Part shown: positions 26,868 to 36,671 of the stretch, one piece after another | Numbering within the stretch: the stretch's first letter is position 1 | Layout of the letters: each line of letters starts with the position of its first letter | Origin: Spinacia oleracea | Lineage: Eukaryota > Streptophyta > Magnoliopsida > Caryophyllales > Amaranthaceae | Assembly (NCBI RefSeq): GCF_020520425.1 | Contig: NC_079491.1 | Location: 2,480,001-2,544,000, forward strand | DNA: 64,000 nt | Direction: 5' to 3' | Made by a program: the position numbers and the translations under genes | Notes under the pieces: model-generated | Told to the model about the DNA's origin: nothing | What the model saw: the letters and a program-made list of their open reading frames with translations, nothing else | Databases searched by the model: none

Positions 26868-27587
26868 ATGGAATTAGATTTATGCCCATCTGGTGAGTTT
26901 TTACTAGGCTTAATTAAGTGCTTCACTTTCATTAATTCAATTCAATTTAACTTTTTCTTATTGTTTACTGTCAATATAACGGAAATTAGAGTCTAAATCC
27001 GGTTGTATATATTGCATATAGAGCTACATACAACTGGGTTAAAACGACACCGTTTTGCATTTTAACCCTCTCAAAAGCACATTTATATAGTTTAAAAACA
27101 CATTTTTACGATTTAAAAGCGCATAGATATGTAATATTATTAAAAGTGATGATGAAATTAACCATTAAGAAAATCTAAACCTATATACTTACTTGTATAA
27201 CATAGGGTTCTCAAATTTGAGCGAGAAGGATCTCGGAGGATATGTAAATTGTTGTTGGTTACTTTTCTCTTAAGTGCTCATTATAGTTGAAAAATATACT
27301 AAGTATGTGTTTTTAAACTGTAGAAATGTGACTTCAAATTGTTAAATACAATTATGCATGTTAAACTCTGCTTCGAATAATTAATGAATTTTGCAGGAAA
27401 ATTTAGCTGGCCAGAGCTTGTAGGAATGAAGGGAGAAGAAGCAGCAAAAATCATTAAGGAAGAAAACCCTCGTGTTGATCCCATTGTTTGGGATAAAGCT
27501 TGGATCCCACTCAACTACAACTGCTACCGTGTCTTTGTCATTGTTGATTCTGACGGAATTGTCACTCGTCCTCCAATGGCCGGTTAA
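26868..27587 (+). CDS. Potato inhibitor I family serine protease inhibitor, 71 residues
   Basis: Two exons, 26868-26892 and 27397-27587, separated by a GT/AG intron, give a 71-residue protein without signal peptide. Family blocks are FSWPELVGMKGEEAAKIIK (the strongly conserved WPELVG...A..I), the loop region IPLNYNCYRV and the C-terminal DGIVTRPPMAG. Members bind subtilisin/chymotrypsin-like proteases through an exposed loop. Aligned by eye, P1-P1' would be Leu-Asn, with Pro at P2 where Thr is usual. Length matches the unprocessed cytosolic or vacuolar type I inhibitors. The position of the first exon is supported by exact phase (TCT-G/GA-AAA). Such inhibitors are often wound- or jasmonate-induced, but no element proving that is visible here. 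Confidence 0.9.
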
Positions 27588-28509
27588 GCAAGCCAAGTAA
27601 TTAATGCGTACACATATAATGGAAGTTCTAAATAAATATGTGTACTGTTGTATCTTAATTGATTAAACCTAGCTATTCTATATAGTGATTAGCTAGTGCA
27701 ATTAATTATGTAACGAGTGCAATGTTGAAATAAGATAAAATTAAAGAGTAATAACATTTCTAATAGTTGCACAATACATACTTTTTCATATCAAGTTATT
27801 GGATATTACTAGACAATACCTTGATTGACCATTTTTTCATTTTTAGAAGATAAGCAGAAAAAAAAACTTATTATAATTAAGCCGAAACGGACAAACTGAC
27901 AACGGGAACAAATAAAAAGAGACGGAGAAAATAATTTACGACGTACTAGATTTGGATAATCTTGAGCTCCAAGTTATTGGGCTTAACTGAAGAGTAAATA
28001 GAATTTGAGGGACTAACCAATAGAATTTGGATAATCTTGTAGGATTAAGAATATTATATCTATCGTTCCTATTTCCTATACAACAATCAAATGGTGTTTT
28101 ACGTGAAAAATGACGTTTTGTTTTTTAAAATGGTGTTTTTTTTTGAAAAATGACATTTTTATGTTTCTGATATGTTTTTGCTGACACATATTTAAGTGCC
28201 GCCTCACCGATCACCGAATAAAGTAGATAAATAATTAGACATGTGTGGACAACAAATAAAATAAGGTATGTAGGAAATAGGTTAGAACATTGATTTATGG
28301 TAAGTTACACGATTTGTAAGGATAGATTAGATAGATGGAAGATGTGGAACATTCTATCGTTCGTACTATATATATTAGTCATATACTCTCGTATTTTGAC
28401 GATATATTCAAGCTCATTGACGCATTAATACATACCGACTTAGACTTCAATCACATTTTTAATTCGAATCAAAAACTTTCCTTTTCATTTACCACGAACT
28501 CCAATAACC

Positions 28510-28779
28510 ATGAAGAACCAGTTTGAAGTTGTTCAAGTATCAACTTCCAATCTCGATGAGCAAATCGATAATCTTAGTAACAAATTAGAGCATTACCCAA
28601 ATATATCCATCGATACCGAATTCGAATGGTTCAAGCGGGATATAAACATTAACGGTACGGATCTTGAAATCTACGAAGATCTCAAGTACAATCTCACTCA
28701 TTCCAATTTACGTGAAATCAGAATCACGGTGTCCGATAACGGCGGTGTGGTTGGCGGTACTTGGCGGGTTGATTTTTTA
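28510..28779 (+). pseudogene. CAF1-like pseudogene, N-terminal fragment (copy 2)
   Basis: About 90 codons almost identical to the N-terminus of the intact gene at 31803 (same start MKNQ, the TSNLDEQIDNLS block, exonuclease-I block SIDTEFEW). Similarity stops after GGTWRVDF, and the frame runs into unrelated AT-rich sequence. The catalytic Asp of exonuclease II and the His/Asp of exonuclease III are absent, so it cannot be an active deadenylase. The segment just upstream (about 27945-28070) matches 31492-31640 upstream of the intact gene, while the segment downstream matches copy 1. Confidence 0.85.
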
Positions 28780-29300
28780 TCCGTGCTAGATCCATATTCA
28801 AACATATTTTTTTTCTTTATAAGGTACGAGATTTATACGAAATATATACAACCTTTTCGTTTTCTAAATAGGATCTTCTTCGTTCAATTAATATACGAAA
28901 TATGTATTTATTAATAAGTAAAAATTATAAAAAAAAATATATTTATTTTGATAATATTTATCGAGACAGATCTAACAAGAACTCTTACATATAAATCACA
29001 AAACATGGTTAAACAAGAGTGTGTAAATAGTGTAAAAAGTCAAACTGGATCAAGTACAAAAGAACAATGGAAGTGTGTAGTAGAGAGGAAGAATGAAACA
29101 CAAATTTTTTGAATATGACAAAAGGTACGTACAGGTTCAGAGTTTGATGAAAACTACTACTAAGTAATAACTGAAATTGAGATGCGAAACTAATAAGGTA
29201 TTATATAAGGATGAAGAGACACGATGGTTTTAAAACAAGTGGAAACACCAGGAAAAATGCTGGAAAATACATGATAATTCGATGATATTTTATTAATATA
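28530..29300 (+). repeat. Segmental duplication, copy B (partner 23056-23900)
   Basis: Same block order as copy A: the CAF1-like N-terminal fragment followed by about 400 bp of shared non-coding sequence up to the word GGAAAAATGCTGGAAAA. Between 29300 and 29939 I see only AT-rich DNA. Confidence 0.8.
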
Positions 29301-29939
29301 AAGATTTTAATTTATTTTAATTATGTATTCCGTCTTAAAAAATTACAAACGGGGACATGTGACCTCATGACATTGAATTATTCTTGTTTTAAAATATCAT
29401 TATCGATTATAGATAGCTGAAACCGATTTGAAGAAATGGAAGAAAATTATGTCAACATACGGTCGTTACTATAAAAATATAAAATCTAATTCAATATTTG
29501 AAATTTATGTGCGGCCTATACAGACGTTACTAATTATCTTGTTCGATTATAAAAGGGGTAAAAGTTAGTCAAATTATTATTTTACAAAGACGCAATAATT
29601 AACTTTTCCTATTATAAACGGAGTAAGGTAGTCAAATTATTTAATTTACAACTAATTATAATGTCTGATTTTTGATTTTATTCTTATCGCACATAGTCAA
29701 ACCGACCTGCTAACCCGATTAAAAAACCGACCTGCTAACCCGATTAAAAAAACTGGATAATTTTTCTTATTTGGTAAGCCTTAAACTGGGTTGGATTGTG
29801 GAACGAGATTTTATCAAATTAAACTCGTTACTTTTGTTTTAGAATATTTTTTTTATCCTACATCCCTACCAAATTATACTCTCAGATTTTCCAATAGCTG
29901 CACATAGTTTTTCATATCAAGTTCTTGGATATTAGTATA

Positions 29940-30947
29940 CTAGATTTTAGCCCGTGCGATGCACGGATTCTATTAAATCGTTATATTTAAATAAAACTCC
30001 TATGTATATACCAATTTTGTATACTTCGTATTAGATTAGAAAGTTTTTTATTTTGCATTGAATTTCATTTTAGATTTATTTTTTTAATTATGAGAGTGTT
30101 TGTTTTTTTAATGAAATTGTATATGCGTAATAATAATAATTAATTAATTAAAATATCTACGTGGAGCTTAATTATTTACCTACGTGACACTCAACTTTTT
30201 AAATTCAAAATTAATTTTAAAATCTTATTTTTCATTGGCCGAAACCATTAGATTTCCTACGTGGCGCTCTAATATTTGATTAATGTTTTATTTTAAATTG
30301 AATTTTATTTATTTTATTTAAGATTAGTGTTTTTTATTTTGGATGAATTTTATTTTAGATTTATTTTTTAATTATTAGAGTGTTTGAGTTTAGATGGAGT
30401 TGTATATATTAGTATTTAATTAATTAAAACATCTACGTGACACCTAATTAATTATCTACGTGGCAATTGATTTTTTTTAATTCAAAAATAAAGTAGAAAT
30501 CTTATTTTTCATTGGCCGAAACCATTAGTAATCCTACGTGGCGCTCTAATAATTCAACAAATATGCCTATTGGATTAATGTTTGATTTTAAATTGAATTT
30601 TATTTATTTTATTTTATATTAGTGTTTGATTTTGGATTAATGTTTGATTTTAAATTGAATTTTATTTATTTTATTTTATATTAGTGTTTGATTTTGGATT
30701 AATTTTATTTTAGATTTATTTTTAAATTATTATAGTGTTTGATTTTAGATGGAGTTGTATATATTAGTAATTAATTAATTAATTAAAATATCTATGTGGC
30801 ACCTAATTAATTATCTACGTGGCAATCGATTTTTTTAATTCAAAAATAAATTAGAAATCTTATTTTTAATTGGCCGAAACCATTAGTAATCCTATGTGGC
30901 GCTCTAATAATTCAGCAAATATGCCTCCTTTATATATATATATTAGA
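29940..30947 (-). mobile_element. Non-autonomous Helitron (family H, copy 1)
   Basis: On the minus strand it starts 5' TCTAATATATATATATAAAG. It ends with the hairpin CCGTGCATCGCACGG eight bases before the terminal CTAG. An A lies before the TC and a T after the CTAG, as expected for Helitron insertion between A and T. 1008 bp, no coding. The interior consists of several repeats of a module containing GGTTTCGGCCAAT and GCCACGTAGATAATTAATTA. Confidence 0.88.
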
Positions 30948-31040
30948 TTACTAGACATTACCTGTTTACCATGCATGCTAACTGAATTACTAACTAATAG
31001 TGCATTTGAGTCAACGAGTATGCTACCTAATCATCTGTTA

Positions 31041-31224
31041 AGGTCTTGTTCTTATTTTCACTTATTTCAGGAAAAATAAGTTCAGGAAAAACAATGGTTG
31101 ACCAAGTATAATTTATAAGTAACTAAAATAAGTTTTGATAAGTTCTAATAAGTTCAGATAAGTTCAGTTAAGTTCAGATAAATTCAGAAAAAATAAGTGA
31201 AAATCAAGTGAACAAAACGCACCC
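31041..31224. mobile_element. Harbinger-like MITE with TTA duplication
   Basis: TTA lies directly before (31038-31040) and after (31225-31227). The ends form an imperfect inverted repeat containing TTTTCACTTATTT. The interior is made of short AAGTTCAGATAAGTTC-type repeats. A related element lies near 60380. Confidence 0.55.
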
Positions 31225-31295
31225 TTAGTGCCGCCCTTCTCGTTCAAGTCTGTAAGACTAGGATTACATACTCTTGTCTTCATTTAATTAATATC

Positions 31296-31489
31296 TACTC
31301 CCTGTGTCATTTTGTCCCTTATTATTTGCCCCATGTTTTAAAACTGCTTTATTAAAAATTGTGTTCCGAGTAAAATTAAAAAAAACAAAAGTTGTGGGTC
31401 AGAGTTCATTATTAGTAATGGAATTATTTTTTAGACCAGAACGGACCAAAATGATAAATAGAACAAACAAAATGATACGGATAAAGTAA
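31296..31489. mobile_element. Diverged Stowaway-like MITE
   Basis: Left CTCCCTGTGTCATTTTG and right CAAAATGATACGGATAAAG form an imperfect inverted repeat, about 310 bp upstream of the CAF1-like start codon. Confidence 0.45.
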
Positions 31490-31802
31490 TTTACTAGATT
31501 TGGATAATCTTATACTCCAAGTTATTGGGCATAATTGAAGAGTAAATAGAAATTGAAGGACTTAACCTATATAAACTGTAAAACCTAAATTACTTCCTAG
31601 TCCGTATAGAATTAGTAATATCTAACCTTCCTATTTCCTATTCTTATAAGAATTAGAATATCAATATTTATTTTTTCTACTTCCTAAACCTTATAGAATC
31701 AGATATATCTATTTTACGTATAAGAATAGGAATATCAATACACAATTTTTCATTCCTATCAAAAACTCTCTTTCCATTTACCACGAACTCCGGTACGTAA
31801 CC

Positions 31803-32927
31803 ATGAAGAACCAGCTTGAAGTTGTTCAAGTATCAACGTCCAATCTCGATGAGCAAATCGATAATCTTAGTCACAAATTAGATCATTACCCAAATATATC
31901 CATCGATACCGAATTCGGATGGTTCAAACGAGACATAAACATTAACGGTACTGATCTTGAGATATACGAAGATCTCAAGTACAATCTCACTCATTCCAAT
32001 CTACGTGAAATCGGAATGACGGTGTCCGATAACGGCGGTGAAGTAGGCGGAACTTGGCGGTTTGATTTTTTTCCATCTAAGAAGGCTGGTATTACGCTAC
32101 GTGATTGTATTCCTACGAAGAAGTTCATCACAAGATTCAAGAAATTGATGCAAGATTTTCATGGAAAGGTGAAATGGTTTACTTTTGCTGGTTATTTTGA
32201 TGTTGCACACCTTGTTTCTTTACTTGAAAGAAAACCATTACCGGAGTTGATAAAATCATCACCGGCGACGGCGACGACAACGGCGACGACATACAACGTA
32301 GACGGTGAAGAAGGGTTTGTGGAAGTAGTACAGAGGTACTTCGGAAAAGTGTATGATCTTAAAGTAATTGCTAAACATTATGAAAACTTATTTGGAAAAA
32401 ATAAGTATTTAGGGTTACAAAGATTAGCTAATCAGACTGGTGTTAAACGAGTTGGAAGAGAACATGATGGTGCTTCTGATAGTTTGTTAACTGCGAGTAT
32501 TTTTGCGAAGTTTACCGAATTCGGATGGATTTCGGATTCGGATCAAGGGTTTCTTTCTTTACTTCCTCACCAAGTTTGCTATGATTCTACTAAGATGATA
32601 CAGACGAAGAATGAAGAAGATACGTCAATAACGACTTCAACCAACATGGAACCCGCCCATCAACCCTATCCTCGGCCCGTTAATGGACCGGTAACCGGGT
32701 ACCCTATGGGTCATTATCCGGTACCACAATATGATCCAAGATTTCAGCATGGGCCGGTGTACGGGTATGGGCCAAGACCAATGATTGGGCCCGTTCGATT
32801 TGGACCGGTTATGAGCCCGGGTCCAGGGATATTACGTACAACTCCATATGGAACTTTGTTCTACCCGGCAGTGAGGGTATTCCATCACCAACCTCCACAT
32901 ATGATATCATTAGTTCCCGGTTATTAG
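31803..32927 (+). CDS. CAF1-like (CCR4-associated factor 1/POP2) deadenylase, 374 residues
   Basis: Predicted DEDDh 3'-5' exoribonuclease that shortens poly(A) tails as part of the CCR4-NOT complex. Single uninterrupted reading frame. Catalytic residues by position: Asp35 and Glu37 in SIDTEFGW (usual form DTEFPG), Asp133 in WFTFAGYFDVAHL, and His221 and Asp226 in REHDGASDSLLT (usual form HQAGSDSLLT). The VYDLK block is at 183-187. All acidic and histidine ligands are kept, so activity is plausible. It is divergent: the segment between exonuclease I and II is shorter than in canonical CAF1. Residues about 285-374 form a Pro/Gly/Tyr-rich tail (YPRPVNGPVTGYPMG and similar) not found in ordinary CAF1 proteins of about 270-290 residues. 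The start codon is supported by conservation in copy 2. Confidence 0.9.
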   Translation: MKNQLEVVQVSTSNLDEQIDNLSHKLDHYPNISIDTEFGWFKRDININGTDLEIYEDLKYNLTHSNLREIGMTVSDNGGEVGGTWRFDFFPSKKAGITLRDCIPTKKFITRFKKLMQDFHGKVKWFTFAGYFDVAHLVSLLERKPLPELIKSSPATATTTATTYNVDGEEGFVEVVQRYFGKVYDLKVIAKHYENLFGKNKYLGLQRLANQTGVKRVGREHDGASDSLLTASIFAKFTEFGWISDSDQGFLSLLPHQVCYDSTKMIQTKNEEDTSITTSTNMEPAHQPYPRPVNGPVTGYPMGHYPVPQYDPRFQHGPVYGYGPRPMIGPVRFGPVMSPGPGILRTTPYGTLFYPAVRVFHHQPPHMISLVPGY

Positions 32928-32957
32928 ATTTTCCAAGAATTCATTTTGTAAATTGTA

Positions 32958-33282
32958 CTCCCTCCGTCCCATAATATAGTGCCCGTTTGACCAAAATCAC
33001 GGTTATTAAGGTAAAGTATAACATTGATAATAAAAACAATAATTATTTGTTCTTTCAAGATAAAGTACATGTTAGTTGGCTTTTATGGAGAGAGAAATTA
33101 GAGATTAAAGGTGTGTACATAATAAATAGGCCTAAAAAAGACAAAAATCAAGCACATGGGTTGAATAAAAGTCAAAAAATACAATTTTCAAAGTAAAAAT
33201 TAATGGTATAAAATAGAAATAGGCACATCATTTAGGGACACCATTTTAGGAAAACATGCACTATATTATGGGACGGAGGGAG
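32958..33282. mobile_element. Stowaway MITE in the CAF1-like 3' region
   Basis: Ends CTCCCTCCGTCCCATAATAT and its near-perfect inverted copy, with TA on both sides. 325 bp, starting 30 bp after the stop codon at 32927, so probably inside the 3' untranslated region. Confidence 0.9.
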
Positions 33283-33346
33283 TAGTACATTAACTTAGTT
33301 CGTTCTCTTCAAATACATAAATGGAGATGAATGTATTTTGTTTGTG

Positions 33347-33348
<2 letters not shown>

Positions 33349-33422
<74 letters not shown>
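33349..33422. repeat. (AT)n microsatellite
   Basis: An uninterrupted AT run of about 74 bp. Confidence 0.98.
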
Positions 33423-33425
<3 letters not shown>

Positions 33426-34140
33426 AGTTTATTTGCTCAACATAAACGTGCCATTGATTACTATTAGTTTATAATTTGGTTATTGCAATTCATGCATTTT
33501 ACTACTTTGTATAAACTTTGTTCTCGCATTTTGAGTATCTTCACCGTATAACAATACAATCAAGGGATCGTTAATTAAAAAGTGGCATTATATTGCAAAT
33601 TAAAAAGTGGCATTGTTAATTTCTGCGTAGTACCATAACTTATTACCTTTGTCCATTGTCAACTCTATTTGTTGTTCAGTAAATAATACTCCGTACTAGG
33701 TAATTGACATGCTCTGTAATGAATAAGAAAATTTTCAGTTTGTCCTTCGGAATAAAACAATTCTCGTAAAAGACCGCTTGAAATTTATTTAACAGTCAAT
33801 ATCACATGTGTACGTAAATGATATCACCAATTTTCTATCCACCTTTGCATACTTTTAGGACACGACCTGACAATTACATACTTGTATTTATTAGAGCTAA
33901 AGATGGTCGTGGGCCAAGCCAAACCATGCTTCATGCCGATCTCAAGTGCCTTGAGCCTAAACGGACTCGGCCTACGTCAAACTCATTTGTTTCATGTTAG
34001 GTCGTGCTGTGCCTTCGCATCTAGACCTAAGTTCACTCAATTTAAAGTGTTATGTCGTATCACAACTTAACACCTTATCGTGCTTTTCCAAAAAAAAATT
34101 AATGTGGCCCGTGTAAGCCTACACTTTGTGCCTCTTTCGG

Positions 34141-35786
34141 ACAATTGCTAACTGCTGTACCCGGGTACAGCCAGCTCTGGCTGTACCACCAAAAACGACT
34201 CGCTCATATTGTTTGTTCATTCTTGTCGACTGTTTGTTCTTTTTTATTGTACTGTTTGTTCATTCTTGTTGTATTGTTTGTTCTTTTTTGTTGTACTGTT
34301 TGTTCTTTCTTGTTGTTTTTTAAATTCATCATCAAATTTTCATAATTGTTGTATTTTTTGTTCTTTCTTCTGGAATTTTATGTTCTTTTTTTATATTGTT
34401 TGTTCTTTCTTGTTTATTTGTTTGTTTATAATAATCATATGGTTAATGTTCATAATTAAACTCTTCATTCATCTTTTATTCTTTCTTTTTGTATTGTTTG
34501 TTCTTTCTTGTTGTACTATTTGTTCTTTCTTGTTGTTTTTTAAATTCATTCATCAAACTTATTGTTGTATTGTTTGTTCTTTCGTGTTGGCTTTAAAATT
34601 CATCATAAAATTGTTCATAATTGTTATATTGTTTGTTCTTTTTTTCTAGAATTTTATGTTCTTTTTTATATTGTTTGTTCTTTTTTGTTGAATTATTTGT
34701 TCTTTCTTGTTTATTTGTTTGTTCATGATAATTATCTGCTTTATTATTTGTTCTTTCTTGTTGTATTGTTTGTTCTTTCATGTTGGCTTTAAAATTCATC
34801 ATAAAATTGTTCATAATTGTTGTATTGTTTGTTCTTTTTTCTGGAATTTTATGTTCTTTTTTATATTGTTTGTTCTTTTTTGTTGAATTATTTGTTCTTT
34901 CTTGTTTATTTGTTTGTTCACAATAAATATATGGTTAATTTTCATAATGAAATTGTTCACTTCATTGGTCTTTTATGTTTTTACAAGCGCCTATATTGTT
35001 TATTTCCAAATAAATAAATAAATGTACATTTTCAAAATAGTAAATGTTCATTCCAAATAAATAAATAAATGTTCATTTCCGAAATAGTAAATGTTCATTT
35101 TTGTAGTTTATTTCCAAATAAATAAATAAATGTTCATTTCCAAAATAGTAAATGTTCATTCCAAATAAATAAATAAATGTTCATTTCCGAAATAGTAAAT
35201 GTTCATTTTTGTACTAGTGTTTGTTCTTTCTTGTTGTATTTTTTGTTTTTTCATGTTGGCTTTAAAATTCATCATAAAATTGTTCCTAATTGTTGTATTG
35301 TTTGTTCTTTTTTCTGGAATTTTATGTTCTTTTTTATATTGTTTGTTCTTTTTTGTTGAATTATTTGTTCTTTCTTGTCTATTTGTTTGTTCACAATAAA
35401 TATATGGTTAATGTTCATAATGAAATTGTTCACTTCATTGGTCTTTTATGTTTTTACAAGCGCCTATATTGTTTATTTCCAAATAAATAAATAAATATTC
35501 ATTTCCAAAATAGAAAATATTCATTCCAAATAAATAAATAAATGTTCATTTCCGAAACAGTAAATGTTCATTTTTGTAGTTTATTTCCAAATAAATAAAT
35601 AAATGTTCATTTCCAAAATAGTAAATGTTCATTCCAAATAAATAAATAAATGTTCATTTCCGAAATAGTAAATGTTCATTTTTGTACCAGTATATTAATG
35701 TTCATTTTAAACAACACAAAACGACATCGTTTTGAATGGGGGTACAGCCAGCTTTGGCTGTACCCGGGTATAGCCAAAAATTTGCG
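34141..35786. mobile_element. TIR element with terminal palindromes and TTTGTTCTT-rich interior
   Basis: Near the left end lies TGTACCCGGGTACAGCCAGC followed by CTGGCTGTACC. Near the right end lies its inverted counterpart (GGTACAGCCAGCTTTGGCTG followed by TACCCGGGTA). TCTTTCGG flanks both sides (34133-34140 and 35787-35794), an 8 bp target duplication, or 9 bp with one mismatch, pointing to a hAT- or Mutator-like non-autonomous element. The interior is low-complexity, with dozens of TTGTTCTTTCTTG-like and AAATAAATAAATAAATGTTC-like words. It has no credible gene. Confidence 0.6.
34748..35693 (+). repeat. 473 bp tandem duplication inside the TIR element
   Basis: 34748-35220 is repeated at 35221-35693 with few changes. 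Open frames in this stretch recur with the same offset because of the duplication and are not genes. Confidence 0.85.
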
Positions 35787-36460
35787 TCTTTCGGGGTCAT
35801 GCTTTTCTAGTGCACGTGGTAGCTTTTTTCATGCTGGGTCGTATCGAGCCTCATGATGATTGATGGCCTGACTCGGTCCAATACCATCTTTAATTAGAGT
35901 TGTTAGTATGTTATACTCCGTACATATTTACATAGTATATACTTTCATATAAAAGTTTCCCAAAAGAAATGCAAAAAATTCAAAAGAAAAACAAATCAAA
36001 TTGTTGGTAGACAAGGCCCAAAAGAACCGAACCCAAGAGCCACAAAGACAAACTTTTTACGTAATGGGCCTCTTAATGGGCCTCTTAATGGGCTTAATGG
36101 GCTAAAAAGTCTAAAAAGTTTGGTAGCCTGAATTTGAGTTTTTGACACAATTTATAACGACGAAAACACAAAATGCAGAAATTGTATTTTATGTATGCAC
36201 TGTTTTCATGACTCTGTCGTGGACCTCGTGGCGCAAAGACTTTTTCTCTTACCAGAAAAACAAACAACCAAAAATAATACTTAAAAAAAAAAAAAAATCT
36301 GGTAATGAAGTAAACGAGTAGCAAATCTAGCAAACTTCAGATTTTCAAACCCTAGTTCATCTTTTTAGATCTAAAATTAGTCAAAACCCCTTTCTTCTTC
36401 AATAATTTCTAATTGTTCAGACCAGAATTTGAAGATCTTTTCTTATGCTTTTACCACCCA

Positions 36461-36667
36461 GGTAATTTCCTCTCGTTTCTTGAATGAATGAATGTTGTAA
36501 AATTAAGCTCATTTTGAGTGTTTAATTCGATATATTGCTATCTGGGTTTTGATTATTTTGTGAATTTGGAGATACCCCAGTTCAATTTGTGTAAATTTAT
36601 AAAGACCCAATTGATCATTGGGTCAAAAACAGTGTAGAATTGAAATTGAATTTTTGTGGGTTTATAG
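36461..36667 (+). other. Likely 5' UTR intron of bHLH paralogue 1
   Basis: Donor CCCAG|GTAATTTCC near 36461 and acceptor TTTATAG just before AAAAATGGG. Borders inferred only from splice consensus. A comparable donor (ATCCAG|GTATATAATC) occurs before paralogue 2 near 39866. Confidence 0.45.
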
Positions 36668-36671
36668 AAAA

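Larger units (their letters stand above)
33898..35892. mobile_element. TAAAGATGG-type element, copy 2, split by a later insertion
   Basis: Starts TAAAGATGGTCGTGGGCC and ends ACCATCTTTA. The two outer parts (33898-34140 and 35787-35892) together match the layout of copy 3 at 38481, including the shared words ACTTTGTGC and CATGCTTTT/CGTGCTTTT. The middle is the younger element at 34141-35786. Confidence 0.65.

Noticed and set aside
27384..27396. ATG at 27384 as the start of the inhibitor
   Set aside because: It lies in the intron just before a TTTTGCAG acceptor; the two-exon model restores the usual N-terminus and keeps phase.
28335..28526. 63-codon open frame before CAF1-like copy 2
   Set aside because: It overlaps the pseudogene start in another frame and has no protein features.
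32987..33196. 69-codon open frame after the CAF1-like gene
   Set aside because: Lies wholly inside a Stowaway MITE.
34200..35700. Many open frames rich in Phe, Leu, Cys and Ser resembling membrane proteins
   Set aside because: They come from the T-rich TTTGTTCTT repeats and recur at the 473 bp duplication offset; no start context, no family.
36618..36671. Upstream in-frame ATG of bHLH paralogue 1
   Set aside because: The 18 extra residues are not family-like and would lie in a probable 5' UTR intron; the ATG at 36672 fits the conserved start.
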